A stretch of DNA of 64,000 nt, from contig JBANSL010000002.1 of assembly GCA_037127255.1 (NCBI GenBank), positions 43,309,892 through 43,373,891 of the forward strand, written 5' to 3'. How positions within the stretch are numbered: position 1 is the first letter of the stretch; the number at the start of each line of letters is the position of its first letter. The position numbers were made by a program, and so were the translations under genes. Under the pieces are notes generated by a model. The model saw only the letters and a program-made list of their open reading frames with translations, ran no database searches and was not told the DNA's origin. Source of the stretch: Persicaria tinctoria. Its lineage: Eukaryota > Streptophyta > Magnoliopsida > Caryophyllales > Polygonaceae. This document shows, piece after piece, positions 12,139 to 25,600 of the stretch.

Positions 12139-15100
12139 TCAAACATGGAAGATGGCAGCCGCTAGCATCTGTCTGTACGCCCCAATAAACGTGTTGTCCA
12201 GCCCATTGAAGGTGGGATCGGTTTCCATGAGGAGCTCCATGAATTTGATCGTGTAAGGGCCACAATCGCCACCACACTGACGGAGATTTTGTCAAAACAG
12301 AGAAGGAGATATCATCCAGTGAAATGAAATACAGGCATCGCACCCAACATACCTGAGCTTGTTATGCGGAAGGCGCTTGTCGCGGTGTATACCAAACGGG
12401 CCTAGCAGCTTCGATGCATACATCGCCTTCAACTCAGCATGTGTATCCATGATGATGGGGAGGAGGTGGGTAACATGCATCAATAGGGGTGGGAGCTGGC
12501 GGTCTATCACACAATGCACATCGCAGACATACAGCTTCACCTGCCACTCCTTCAGATCAAGTGCGGCGGCAACCCAATGTCTGCCCCTCAAGTTGAGGGG
12601 TAGGAGGACGAGGTCGACGCCTGCCCACGGATGGTCCATGGGCGCCGGGGACCGGCCATCGAAGTATGAGAGGACTGTGTCACTCGCCTCATACCCCCGA
12701 CGTCTGAGTTGTACTCCTTCCACTCCCTCTCCAAATAGGTGGAGAAGTAGCAGTCCAAGACGATGACTCGACGCCCAATGTCGTAACCCCTCTCCGCAAC
12801 TGCTTTACGTAGAAGGAAGCATGGCTGGTCGAAGTGCTACGACAAGTTAACCCCCATTACAACCCACAACATAGTCCAAGTGCAACCCAAATGCGTATGC
12901 AAGGCGAATCATAATTAAATGTGATAACTACAATATACCAGCTTCGTACATCTGAGTGGATCCAATAGCGGGGCGTTTGGAGGGTGGTAAAGAACTCATT
13001 TGACAAGTCCTTGTCGCAACCCGTTGACCGGTTCTCAGCGTCCGCACTGGACCGTACAATGGAGTGGAATTAATCAATGGGTAACTGTGCCGTATAATGA
13101 AGACTGAAATGAGACGATGGGTTACCTTGCGAGCCACCCTTGTAGGGCCTCATAGTCGGCCGTAGAAACTAGTCCCATGGAAACGGTGTCACTAGAAACG
13201 ACGGCGTCCTTCCCTTTAGAGGCCCGCGGTTTCTTCGCCGGTGGGCCCACATCCACTGTTTCATCATTCTTCGTCTTCTTCGATGCCTTTCTCTGAAATT
13301 CTTGGTCGACGAACAACCTCAAAATTCCCATGTCACCAAACATAACAACCCCTATCGCCTTGCTAACATCCCCATGCCACAATTGAAAACATAAAGGATG
13401 AATGGCACGGGCCGCAGGGAGCGTGTACCTTAGCAACTTGTCGGGGCTTCTCCACAGCTTCAGTACGAGTCCCCTTTGGTACAACATCACCAGGTTCCCC
13501 GTCTGCTTGTTCAGGCTCACCTTCTTGTTGGCTCAGCTCTTTCTGGAGCTCAGTACCAGTCCCCTTTGGTACATCAACATCAACATCAACAACCTGCAAA
13601 ACCGATCTACAAATTAAATGGATTCCAATATGACTAGCTTCTTTCTATGAAGTGACGCATGCCACTGGACCTGACCTTAGCAACTTGTTCTTTATCAACC
13701 TTCCCACCATCTTCTATTTCAGTCTGGGTAACGTCATGCACCTGAACGTGGAAAACATAATCATTCTTGTATGTGAACCCCCTGAATCCCGTGTCACACA
13801 ACAGAGAACAACATTTCATCCATAACTAAACTTACCTCCTCCTCCTTTCGTGTCCCCGATACTTTGTCCTCAGCATCGCTTTTTCCAACTTTTTCACCAA
13901 CGATGTCCTCCGCGTACGTCTCACCCAAAAGCCCGTCTCCAGATCCATCTTTCTCTTTATCAACATCTACAACCTCGTTTTCACTATCCCTTACTCTTTG
14001 TTCCTTACCTCTTCCAATCAATTTTCCATCCTGCAGTTCATGGACCGTCTCCTCCAACACTTTTATCTGCACACAATAAGTTGTTACAATAAATCCTACA
14101 TACTAAGTTGAACAAGCCAGATCACAAAACCATCATCTCCTCCAACACTTTTATTTCCCGTGTCACCTACTGTATGTCCCATGTCATTACTCTATTTACC
14201 CCCGTCACTGAACTTAATAAGATTATGCTGAAAATAATGCGAAAGAATGAAGTACCTTATCATCCATCTTCTCTAAGGTATCCATAATCTTCTCTAGTGT
14301 CTTTACCACGCTATCCCTAGAACCGTCCGTCTCGTCACCTCGTGCACTTGTTGTTGCGCGGGGGGGGGGGGGGGGGTGTTGTCCACAGGAGCATCGTAAT
14401 GGTGCGCCAACGACCGCACAATGTCGTCAAAAAGGCCGTCAAGCTCCTCATCCAGATGGTTGCACCCACCCAACATTGACAGCTTGCACTTCTCCGGCAA
14501 TAGCAATGGGTTCTCAGTAACCGTAATGACTTGCTCCCCGTCCGGGTCCATGCATTTGACAATGTTGTCATAGGAAAGGCTATCTTTGTTGGCAAACCAC
14601 CTCATGCACCGAGGGATCGACTTCTGGGACAACTTGTTCACAAACACGGCGCCGATGTCCGGAGTACTGGATTCATATAGCCAAATCTGCAAGCCAACCG
14701 CAATCCATTTGCAAACCTACACCGCATAACGGAGTAAAGTAGCATGAGGGTGGTGGATATGGTTACTTGGAAGGCCATCAGATAGCCCATCAGCATGTAT
14801 CCAACGCGGTCGTTGCTCTTAGCATCGGGCTTCAAGTCGGCCATCCGCCGCTCAACGGCACCGGAGAGCGAGTTGTGTGTGGTCTCGTAAACAAGCCTTC
14901 CCCATAAATATGCCAGGAAGCGTTCGACATTCTCCACGAGCCTGACTATCCACCCCCGCAAAGGCTTCCTCTTCCCCCCCTCCCCCCAACAGCATTGCCT
15001 CCACGATGAAGACAAGAACGACCTTGAATCTCTTCCTTGCACTCGGCTCCTTCAACAGAAAACTCTTCAAGGTGAACTCAAGCTCGCCCACCTTCGCGCT

Positions 15101-15512
15101 CTCCGTTTCAAAGAAGTCCTTCACAGCTTTGTTGTCCTCCTCCATTACTGTACGCTTCACTCGGCCACACTGGATCCCCGTGACAATGGCAAGCTCCTTC
15201 ATCGTGAAATGCTGCAGCTTCCCCTGAATCATATACCATGTCTCCCACCTCTTCTTGGTCACCACTTGCCGTTGTAGTGCGTAATGCACTAATTGGGACG
15301 AGAATTGGCACCGGTTTGCCAGCTGGATTATCCCGCAAAATTGGTTGTCCAGTTGCTTATCCCAATCGTACGGGTCGACGTAGTTGTCGATGTTGGCAAG
15401 CATCGCCAACCTCGACCCTTGGTTTACCCGTGCCCGGAAGTGCTTTTCTTTCGGGACAGAGTAACGAGGCTCCCGTTGTTTGTCACTCTTTGCTTTTTTT
15501 TGTCCGAACCAT
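12139..15512 (-). pseudogene. DUF1985 / Ulp1 (C48) peptidase transposon gene, decayed copy B
   Basis: Reverse-strand homologue of copy A, with the start MVRTKK at complement 15510-15512. The DUF1985 exon is at about 15512-14640 (NIDNYVDPYDW, FCGIIQLANR, WIVRLVENVERFL). The next exon is at about 14690-14300 (PRCMRWFANKDSLSYD) and ends in a Pro run encoded by a 19-base G/C homopolymer. Acidic/basic linker pieces lie at 14072-13122 (PPAKKPRASKGKD). The next exon is near 13100-12930. The peptidase is at about 12840-12360 (HWVAAALD, MDTHAELKAMYASKLLGP), and the Cys exon is at about 12270-12139 (DCGPYTIKF, ending IFHV-stop). Frameshifts sit in a poly-A run near 15497, a poly-G run near 14980, and near 12690. 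The Asp of the VYDSD motif reads VCDV here. Non-functional as read. Confidence 0.8.
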
Positions 15513-16434
15513 TTATTTTCTGCAGTTTAAGAGCAACAATAAGTTTTCCAGAAATTTGATATTCCATGTCACTCACTTTCTAAACCCATGTCACTCAATT
15601 TCTAAACCCATGTCACCAATGTCAAACAGTTTCTAAACCAATGACGCCATACATTCCACATCAACTCCCCAAATCTCAATTTCAAATTAATGGAAATGTG
15701 TTTACCATACCTATTACCCATCGAACTCCACACCCAATGTCATACACCCAATTCCAGTTTCAGATTGTAAGCCCCTGTCACCCAGATTGCCCACCCCTGT
15801 CACTCCCTTTCTCTTTACCACACCAGATTTTGAAATTAAACACATGTAAAACCTCGATCCTTCTTCTTCAATAAAACCCCTAATCTTCCCCATTCGCAAT
15901 TTCGACTCCCACCATAGTCATCCTCTTCGGCCTTCCTAAACCCTAACCGTCGGTTTGCCCTATCCATTCCCCAAAACCGCCCTCGTTTTCCTTCAATCGC
16001 AACCACCATTGTCAACCCATCCATGAACCCACCTTTGACGTTCAATCCCTTACCACCATAGCAAGTTTATTCAACCACCCACCCCAAAGCCCAGATTCGA
16101 AGAAAACGGACAACAGAGAAAGGGGGCGTACCTTGTCACTTTCCTTTCGGCGTTCTTCTCTTATCCGACAGTTCCCGGTTGTCTCTTCTTCGAACAGTTG
16201 TTTGTCTTCGTCGACGTCTCTTCCTTCTCCCCCTTTCAAACGGTTTTGAGTTTTGGAAATTTAGAGATGCAGTCCCGATGGAGAGAGAGACAGTGTGGTG
16301 ATATCCGGGACGCGATTAAATGGCCTGTCAAGTCACCCAATTTTTTTTGTATAATATTTTTTCTTTTCCCGCCCAAAGCCGGCTACAAAGGGTGAGGTTA
16401 CGGGCACATTTGTGCAAAGAAATGGAAATGGGTC
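15513..16434 (-). other. Non-coding leader of copy B with GTGACA words
   Basis: Read on the minus strand, this is the upstream region of copy B. It has repeated GTGACATGGGTTT-like words (complement of about 15565-15800) and a pyrimidine-rich part at 15850-16260. No ORF has recognisable homology. Confidence 0.45.
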
Positions 16435-16600
16435 TATTTTTGCAAATTTTCCCCCATTTCGTTCCGTTCCGTTCCAACCCCACCGCGTAAGTGTGCGGTG
16501 GGCTTTGGGTTACTCATAATTAGGGTTATGCGGGGTGTATGGATTGGACCGGCCCGGACCGGACACGTCACCCACCACCAACATATGCGGTGCGTAGGGC
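16435..16600. repeat. Subterminal-type repeats ACCGCA..TGCGGTGG (left group)
   Basis: CCCCACCGCGTAAGTGTGCGGTGGG and CCACCAACATATGCGGTGCG form hairpin-like words. The same words recur at 33860-34180, on the other side of the unknown ORF and the retrotransposon inserted in it. Paired groups like this are typical of the subterminal regions of CACTA and other TIR elements. I could not find a matching terminal inverted repeat. Confidence 0.5.
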
Positions 16601-16989
16601 AGTTCATAAAATATGAAGTGTGGGAATATATATTATTATAAATTTGACTTGAAAAAACTAATGTTTTATGTAAATTGCCATTATCATAACAAACGCACGT
16701 AAATTTCATAAAGTGTAAATGCTACGTTTTGGTTAGAAGAAAGAGTATATAATGTAATAAGCAACGCTTAGTAACTTATCGGGGTAGTACCTGGCGGTCC
16801 CCGGATCGATTCCGAATATGGATGCTATATTTCAAAATAAACGGAGCATGAATAGTAATAACAACAAACCGGGGTGTGGAAAATGTCAAGCATCATAAAA
16901 AACGTGGGTCGAAAAATGTCATATGTCATAGAACGCAGTTCAGAAAATGACACAAACAAATATCCAGTAACCGGAGAAATCAAAATAAC

Positions 16990-17742
16990 TAGTTCGGAAA
17001 ATAACAAGGGAAACTGAAAAGTGCTAATAGCGTAGCGAGTGACCACCATCTCGACGGCGGTAGGCTTTGTATCGTGCAATCCTCGTCGCAAACTGCTCGT
17101 TTCACCCATTGATTGTGGGATCATGATGTTGTGTCCAGGTAGTGTATACTGGCGGCAGAGGCGAGCCAGGCAACAACCAAATCTGCGGATAACATGTGAC
17201 CGTTGACATTAGAAGAGAACGACGAAACTTTAAGAAATGAATGACTACAAAATACGAAATGTATCAGAACGAAGTAGTTGCTGTTGCAGACTAAAGCTAT
17301 CACATCTAACTCTTCGTAGGTCGATACTGACGGGCCCCTAGTGGTGTATAGAGGTAGGCACAACATAGGCATCATTTGCGACAATATCACCAAAAGACGG
17401 TGATGCAGCGTGATAAACACCTCGCCCATGATCGGAATCTCCATCCAATAAGTAGCATCATAACAAGTGCCGAAATAGTTGACCCTCATGATGAGCTCAT
17501 CTAAGGCATGATAGTAATGGTACCGATCTGCATGCAGGCACAACTCAACGACCACTGCGTCATCCCTATCAACTCTTTCACCATCTGCTCAGCCTATTCT
17601 CGGGAAGACTCATTTGCCGACTGCACCACTGCATCATCCGTGTGGTCCGTCATCATCTTCATCTCTATCTGCGCCAAACTCTGGTATGTCTCCATAGACG
17701 CATGCGACGTCTGGCCACATACGTCGTTGGGGTCGACAACTC
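16990..17742 (-). pseudogene. Unrecognised ORF, downstream part (split by retrotransposon)
   Basis: Reverse-strand coding pieces that continue the ORF at 32957-33440 after removal of the Athila-like element. Pieces visible are VVDPNDVCGQTSHASMETYQ directly at the junction, KMMTDHTDDAVV, and, after an intron-like gap, WTQHHDPTING and NEQFATRIARYKAYRRRDGG near 17130-17030. An in-frame TGA lies between the last two, where TGG would fit. I do not recognise the family. It may be a captured host gene or an accessory transposon gene. Confidence 0.45.
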
Positions 17743-19606
17743 TGATGCCTCCAAAGTAGCCATGTTTTTATGCATATTTTAGTTCTATATTCTTTACATT
17801 TTGCATATTTCGGGTTGGGAATATGTCGAATTTATGTAGTATATGCTTATTTGTTAGAAATGGAGATCTACATAAGTTTCTGTTTAATATTGCAGAATAT
17901 GAAAACATTTCGGGAGAAAACCAAGAAGCAAAGACGGAAGCAGCAAGTCTACTCGATCTCGACTAAGGTCTCATCGAGATCGACAAGTGCCAGACCCCGT
18001 TCCCCGAGCCATGTCGACAAGAGGCCACTCGACAACACCAAGCTGGCCAAGTCAATGATCCGTTGTCGTCGAGATCGAGCAGCGTCATCGATGTCGACAA
18101 GCCCACATCCGAACATGTCGAGAAGGGTTGCTCGGCAACCTCGGAAGACCAAGTCGAGAACACACCACTCGTCGAGATCGAGGAGCTCTCCTCGAGATCG
18201 ACTAAGACTAAGAGTCATGACCGAGCCACATCGAGGACCTGCTAGCCGAGACGCCAAGCCAGGCCCAGTCGACAAACTTTCCTACTCGAGATCGAGTACG
18301 CCGTACTCGAGATCGACGAACATTCTCGAAGCCGCATGACGCATTGATGCAGTCCTACTCAGAGTAGAGTCCGTGGAGCCGAGGATAAGCGTAGTCTATC
18401 CGAATTATCAACATCTGTCATGAAGAAGAGAGTTTTATCCACTTAAGACACTTTAGATATTATTTCCCTTATAGATTTAATTTCATTGTAGCTTTTATTT
18501 CTCTTTAAAGTCTTAGATATAGTTTTAGATATAGATATAGATATTCTATCCTTGATTAGCAAGGAATAGAAGGCTATAAATAAAGCCCTTGGGGCCGATT
18601 TCTAGTCATTCAATTTAAGAGATACAGTGACACATAGAGATTTAGGAGTTCAAAGGTTTTAAGGATTTGGCAGTTTGCGAAAGTTGATTGCCGGGATTGT
18701 AAAGGCTTTGGATTTAGTTAATACAAGTTATTTTCCTTTCAATCAATAATGTTTGCGTTTGCAATGAGGCGCGAGTAGTCCACCTACTTCTGGGGTTGGG
18801 GTGAGCCCAACGAGATCCATGTCGGTGGATTAGCGATTGTGAAAGGAGGTATTTTGTCGTTATCTTAGTCTATTCCCTATGTGCTTCATCTTTGATTGAG
18901 AAATTGAAGATCTCATGTTGTGAAACTTGGGTAGTAATTAGGATTTTTATTCGAAAGATTTTAAATGCTAATTATGAAAAGGAATAGATGCAATTAGGAT
19001 TATTTGTCGCGAGATTTTTATTCCTACTTGTCGGATTAGGTGAAAGCCTTTTCCTTTATCGATAAAGTTATCGCGTTTTGTGATTTATATTCCACTTGCA
19101 TGGTAATCGTTGTCGCAAACCCTAATCTTGGAAGTTCTTTTCATTCATAAAGTTACAGAAACTGAAACTGCTTTTGTTTTTTACTTTCTGCCCTCGTCGA
19201 TCTCGACCAAGCCCTGGTCGATCTCGACTACTGATTCCCGATCCCAGATCGTCGTAGCTTAATTGTGCAGGAACTCGACGAGCCCAACCCGAAGTCGACG
19301 AGGACCGTACTCGATCTCGAGTAGCCCCTTGTCGAGATCGAGTCGCCTTTGCCGAGAGCTTCTGCCCTGTTCGACTAGCCTGATCTCTTGTCGACTAACC
19401 CTAGTCGAGATCTAGCACCCGTAGTCGACTTCTGTCCGTGAGATTCCACCGCTGCCTAGGATCCGCTGACCAGCTTCCTCGAGGATTCGAACCTGACTTT
19501 CTCTTACTACATTGGAGGGAGTCTTGAACATTATTTGCTGGGATTCGATCGGTTTGCTTTACTTTGTTTACTTATTGTTTTGCATTCTCGATTTCCTCGT
19601 ACAACA
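17743..19606 (+). repeat. 5' LTR (1864 bp)
   Basis: TGATGCCTCC...CGTACAACA. TCGAGATCGA-type words crowd 17948-18330 upstream of the TATA box, with a second group at 19195-19430. Nearly identical to the 3' LTR apart from scattered substitutions. It keeps about 100 bp (after GTGAGATTCCA, near 19450) that the 3' LTR has lost. Confidence 0.92.
18575..18582 (+). promoter_or_regulatory. 5' LTR TATA box
   Basis: TATAAATA within GGCTATAAATAAAGCCCTTGGGG. This is identical in the 3' LTR and close to the element at 4622. Confidence 0.65.
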
Positions 19607-19609
19607 AAT

Positions 19610-19627
19610 TGGCGCCGTTGCCGGGGA
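19610..19627 (+). promoter_or_regulatory. Primer binding site, tRNA-Asp type
   Basis: TGGCGCCGTTGCCGGGGA starts three bases after the 5' LTR. It is the exact complement of the 3' end of plant tRNA-Asp (TCCCCGGCAACGGCGCCA). This primer is used by Athila/Tat-type Ty3/Gypsy elements. Confidence 0.9.
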
Positions 19628-19689
19628 AGCTATCATTCGCACCTTAGGTAGTTAAATCTCACGTCTACTTTGAGTTACTTTTCAGGTGT

Positions 19690-22600
19690 ATGCGCCGTTC
19701 TGGTCAACCACCTGAGTTTGACGGCTTAGACGAACCAGAGCGCCTCCTACACATCCGAGCTAGACTACAAAGAGCCATGACGGTCGCTGAAACACAAGAA
19801 CAGCTGATTGCCAGGCTTACTAGGGAACTAGCCACTAAAGATGCTACTATCGCCGCTGAGAAAGCAGCAAGGGAACAAGCGGAAGCTGAGCTTGCCCAAT
19901 ATCCAACTATTGTAGAGGATTATATGCATCCAACTCTCGTCATGCCTGAATCGGCGATTCTAATTCCTGAAAACTCTTTTGAAATTCACACTCAATTTCT
20001 TATAGAGCTTAAAAACAATGCTTTTCATGGAAGATTTAATGAGTGCCCTCTTGAACATATTACCAATTTTCATGACATGTGTCGTACTCTTGCTGAAGGT
20101 ACAACTCTGGAATATGTCAAGATGAAAGCTTTCCGCTGGTCTCTCGCTGGACCTGCACTGAAGTGGCTAGAAGGACTGAAACCAAGATCCCTTACAACAT
20201 GGGCACAAGTAGAGCAAGAGTTTCTAAATAAATTCTTCCCTCCTGCCAAGACAGCATTCCTCCGCCAGAAAATCACCGCCTTCAAACAAAAGCCTGGGGA
20301 ACCGCTGGCAAAAGCATGGGAACGCTACAAAAAACTGTTACGATCTTGCCCTACTCATGGACAGCCACCCTACGTCATTCAGGGGATCTTCTTCAACTCT
20401 CTTGACCAAGTCACTAAATACAGGATCAATCAGTACACTCGTTATGAGTACCTGACGATGCCACCAATTGACGCATGGGGTGTGCTAGACAAGCTCATAA
20501 ATTATGACAACAAGTATGGGGCTCCTACAAACTATGATGAGAACGCCTATGCCAGACCAGCCCCATCCATGCCTCTCTATGAGCCATCTAAGGAGATAGA
20601 CCCTAATGTCAAGGAGCAGTACTACAGAGATCAGAATCGCAAGCTCCTCAAATAAGTCAAATATCTCTCTGTCAACCAACCCTGCATCGAATGTGGTTCA
20701 CAACGGCATACTACTACTGAGTGCCCGCATACGGAACAAGTCAGGATGGCAGAGATTCATGAGGAGGCAGCTTACGCAGGGGGTCCCAATCGCTATATGG
20801 GGGACCAAAGGTTCTATCAACCTCAACGGAACCAAGGTCCTCCTAGGAACCCCCAACCTTACAGAGCACCAGGACATCCAGAAAGGGATCAGAAGAAGGA
20901 TGATTTACAGCTCATCCTTAAGGAGATGCGCCGGAATCAAGGCACCATCAACAATCAATTCTAGAATATCAATGTAAAATTTGGGGAGCTAGACATCTGG
21001 AAAAGGAACATCGAGACTCAGATGGGTCAATTCGCGGCGCAGATTCCACAACCATCCGGGCAGCTCCCAGGACATACAGAACCAAATCCCAAGAGGCAGC
21101 ACGGATATGTAGCTGCTGTAAAGTTGCGCAACGGTCATAAACTGCACGAGCCAGAAAATGGAGAAAGGAAGTGCAAAGTTGTCGTCGACATCGACAAAGC
21201 TCTTCTCGACACAGAGGAGAAAAAGAGCCCTAACGCAGTTGCACAACCAGACAAGCCGAAGTCGACTACCTAACTCGAGATCGACGAGACCGTTGTCGAG
21301 ATCGACGAGCCTGTTGTCAAGATCGAGAAGGAGCATGCCAAGATCGACGAGCCATCACCACCTCCGGAAGCTGTTCTGACTCAGAAAACTAAAAAGACGC
21401 TCCCATTCCCTTCCAAAAATCAAAGAGATCCAACAGATGGTAAGTTTCAGCGTTTTGTGAAATTGCTTCAAAGTCTGAATGTTACTATTCCTTTTACAGA
21501 AGCACTACACGAGATGCCTGCCTATGTCAAGTTCCTCAAGGAGATTCTCAGCAACAAGCGATCGATGACTGAGATTGCTAAGGAGTGCAAAAAGATGGAT
21601 TTCCCTGAGAAGCGACCTGACCCAGGTAAGTTTGCTATCACTGTTGGACTTGGTCGTCATAGATTTAAAGCACTGTGTGACCTAGGAGCAAGTGTCAGCA
21701 TCATGCCCCTATCCATCTGGTCGAAGGTGAAGATAGGTGCCCTGGAACCAATTGATGCCAAACTCTACATGGCCAACAACACCGTGGTAATCCCTACAGG
21801 TATTGTTGATAATGTTCCTGTTAAAGTTGGTAGATTCTTTGTCCCAACAGATTTTCTTGTAGTAGAAATGGCAGAGGATCCAGCTTGCCCAATCATCCTA
21901 GGGCGACCTTTCCTGGCAACCGCTGATGCCAACATTGGAGTGAAAAGAGGAATCCTTACATTCACCATCGGAGATGAGATTATTGAATACTTCTTCAACC
22001 CAGACACAGAAGAGGTAATGGAAATTAAAGCTATATATTCAAAATTTAATTTTATCTCCTGTGATGAACCTGCAGAACAACTCTTGATTCAAGAAGAAGG
22101 TGAAGCAGAATCTGTACTAGCAGAGGAGGAGATGGCTGCAGCAGAATTAAGCGAGGAGGAAATCTTCGACGACACATTATCGGCAGAGCTGAACGACTCA
22201 CCTGACGCCGAACAGATCAAGTCGACCTCCACTGAGCTCCTCGATCTCGACGAACCCTCATCGAGATCGACAAGCACCAGCCCTCCAGAAACTGTAAGTC
22301 TTCTGAACCTACTCGATATCGAGCAGTCACCCTCGATATCGACTACCTTGTTCCCTGCAGGCACACCAGAAGTCGACAAAGCTGACTCGACGATCCTCCT
22401 CGAGATCGAGGAGCCCAACTCGAGATCGACCAGCCCTGTATTCAAAGTAAGTTCTGATTTTTTGGTCGATTTTGATCTTTCTAACCCATTGTCGAGTAGC
22501 TTCTTGCAGTACAATCATGTGTCCAATTCAGCGTTGTCATCGATGTATGCCTGGTCGATGCCAACTCCTATAGCTGATTTGGATGCTTCTTCTATGAGGG

Positions 22601-25600
22601 TTGAGACGGATTACCTAGGGGAGATCATGAAGACGGAGGAAGTTGAGCCTATCTTGATTCCACAAGGCCCTTCTCCGGTGCTGAAACCCTTACCTGACAC
22701 CCTTAGGTATGAATTTCTTGGCCCTAACTCTACTTTTCCTATAATTATAAATGCTTCATTGAACCCACAGGAAGTAGACAGGCTAGTAGATGTCCTCCGC
22801 ACTCATAGGAAGGCCATTGGCTATTCCCTAGAGGACATAAAAGGTATTTCACCCATTACTTCTATGCATAGAATTCTATTGGAAGATGATCACAGGGCAA
22901 CAACTGAGCATCAAAGGAAGCTTAACCCCAACATGAAGGAGGTTGTCAAGAAGGAGATCCATCGCATGCTGGATGCAGAAATCATTTATCCAATCTCTGA
23001 CAGCAAGTGGGTTAGCCTTGTTCATGTTGTTCATAAGAAGGGTGGAATGACTGTCGAGGAGAATGAGAAGGGAGAGCTTGTTCCTAAAAGGATCACTACC
23101 AGCTGGCGGATGTGCATAGACTACAGAAAGCTCAACACCGCCACCAGGAAGGATCATTTTCCACTCCCCTTCATTGACTAGGTACTCGAAAGGTTAGCTG
23201 AACATGATTACTTTTGTTACCTGGATGGATATTCTGGCTTTTGGCAGGTTCCCATTCATCCTGATGATCAAGAAAAGACCACCTTCACTTGCCACTATGG
23301 AACTTTCGCATATAGAAGGATGCCCTTTAGCCTTTGCAATGCCCCTGCTACTTTTCAGAGGTGCATGATGGCCATCTTCTCCGACATGATTGAGGACATA
23401 GTAGAGGTATTCATGGATGATTTCTCAGTTTATGGCACTACTTTCGATATTTGTCTCTCTAACCTACGCAGAGTACTCAAGCGCCGTGAAGAGACAAATT
23501 TGGTTCTTAACTGGGAAAAATGCCACTTTATGGTAACGGAAGGGATCGTGCTAGGCCACAAGGTGTCCAACAAAGCAATTGAGGTGGACAGAGCAAAAAT
23601 AGAGCTAGTGGAGAAATTGCCCCCACCTTCTTCCATTAAAGAGATAAGGAGTTTTCTTGGTCATGCTGGTTTTTATAGAAGATTCATTCAAGATTTTTCT
23701 AAAATTGCCAAACCATTGACTAACCTGCTTATGAAGGATGTTAAGTTTGTATTTTCTAGCGAATGTCTTGAAGCCTTCAACAGGTTAAAAGAAGCTCTTA
23801 TCTCAGCTCCGATCATTCAATCGCCGGATTGGTCACTACCGTTTGAGATCATGTGTGATGCCAGCGATTATGATGTGGGAGAAGTTCTAGGACAACGGAA
23901 GGACAATAAACTGCATGCCATCTACTATGCAAGCAAGACTCTGGATGTGGTTCAGGCTAAGTACACCACAACAGAGAAGGAATTTTTGGCTGTGAAGCAT
24001 GGTTTTTAGGATCGGGATCCTAGTGTGGGATCGATACAAGGGTGTAGGGTCGGATCGTAGGATCGGATCGTAGGATCGTAAGATCCTAGACAAAAATTAA
24101 AAATAAAATAAAAACAAACCATCCTAAACAAATACCTTAATTTTAAAATAAAACTAAGCTTTTCCTCCATTAAACAAATCATGTAACTAAAATAGTTCAA
24201 TAATAAGCATTTAACATTCATAATTTGTCAAGAATAATGTCTCAAAAGGTGACAAACAGACAAGGATAATGTCTTAAAATATGACAAACATACAAGAGAT
24301 AAATCACACATCCAAATATCCAATGACATCTCTAGTTTCAAATGTCATCATCGCAATTAACCACATCATGAACAATTTCAGGCGCTAATACGTGGATTTG
24401 TCGAGTTGAGTAACGAAACAAAGGGGTTAGGATTTCAATTCAACGTCTTCACTCTTTTGCCTTCAATTTCTAAGGAGATGGGCTACCAAAAAATAAAAAA
24501 TTAAAAGGTTCATCGTATCTAGAAGACCCAATATTCAAACAAAACAAACACAATTACACAAATATGATTTTTACTAGGATCGGATATTTTTTCTAGGATC
24601 GGTAGGATCCTACTGATCCCACACAATCCCATAGGATCCATGAGATCCTAGGTGGATCCATGGGATCCTAGATGGATCCTAGCACGAAGGAGTTTATATC
24701 CCCGATCCGGATCAAAACCTTGCCTAGAATCCTAGGATCGTAGGATCGTAGGATCCGGATCGGGATCCTAATAACCATGTTGTGAAGGATGCAAAACCAA
24801 GGTTGCTACGATGGGTGCTCTTACTACAAGAATTTGACGTTGAGCTAAGGGACAAGAAGGGCATAGAGAATTCAGTCACCGATCACCTATCCAGACTCCC
24901 CAAAGACATGCTAGAGGAGGCCCAAGACGCCATACCAATCGACGACTCTCGCCCAGACGAGCACCTAATGCAGACTGACATTGTCTTCCTCGACATCGAC
25001 GAAACCTCCTCGATCTCGACCAAAACAGGTGAGTTCTCTGGTGATCATTCTTCTTTGCATGGTTTGGAGCTGCAGGGCTACTCGATCTTGAGTACACCTT
25101 CATCGAGATCGACAAGGACCAATGTCGAGGAGCACCAGGAGCCGAGGACAGCGCAGGCAGACACCACAACTGTACTCGAGATCGACGAAGCCTCGTCGAG
25201 ATCGAGTACGGTCGACCACCAGAAGTCGTGCCCATCACCAGGAGACACTGCAGCCTTCTCTATATCGAGTAGCTCTTCTCGATATCGACTAGCTCCAGGT
25301 GAGATTTCAAGTGAGGTTCTTCGATTAGATTCCGGTGACGATTTCTTCTTTACACCTCCTACTATTCCTATTCATGATATATATGCTATAAAAGGACCAA
25401 AGGTACCCTAGTATGCGGATTTTGCTAACTACCTTGTAGGAAATGAGATTCCGTCAGGACTATCCTCACAGGGAAAGAAGAAATTCCTCCACGACGTCAA
25501 ACAATACTATTGGGATGATCCTTACCTATTCAAGCAAGGGAAGGACCATATTTTCAGACGTTGTATTCCGGATGAGGAGGTGGAAAGTGTCATTCGCCAT

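Noticed and set aside
17770..18339. 189-residue Arg/Ser-rich frame in the LTR, repeated at 31220-31789
   Set aside because: Arises from the TCGAGATCGA word array in the LTR; not conserved as protein between LTR families.
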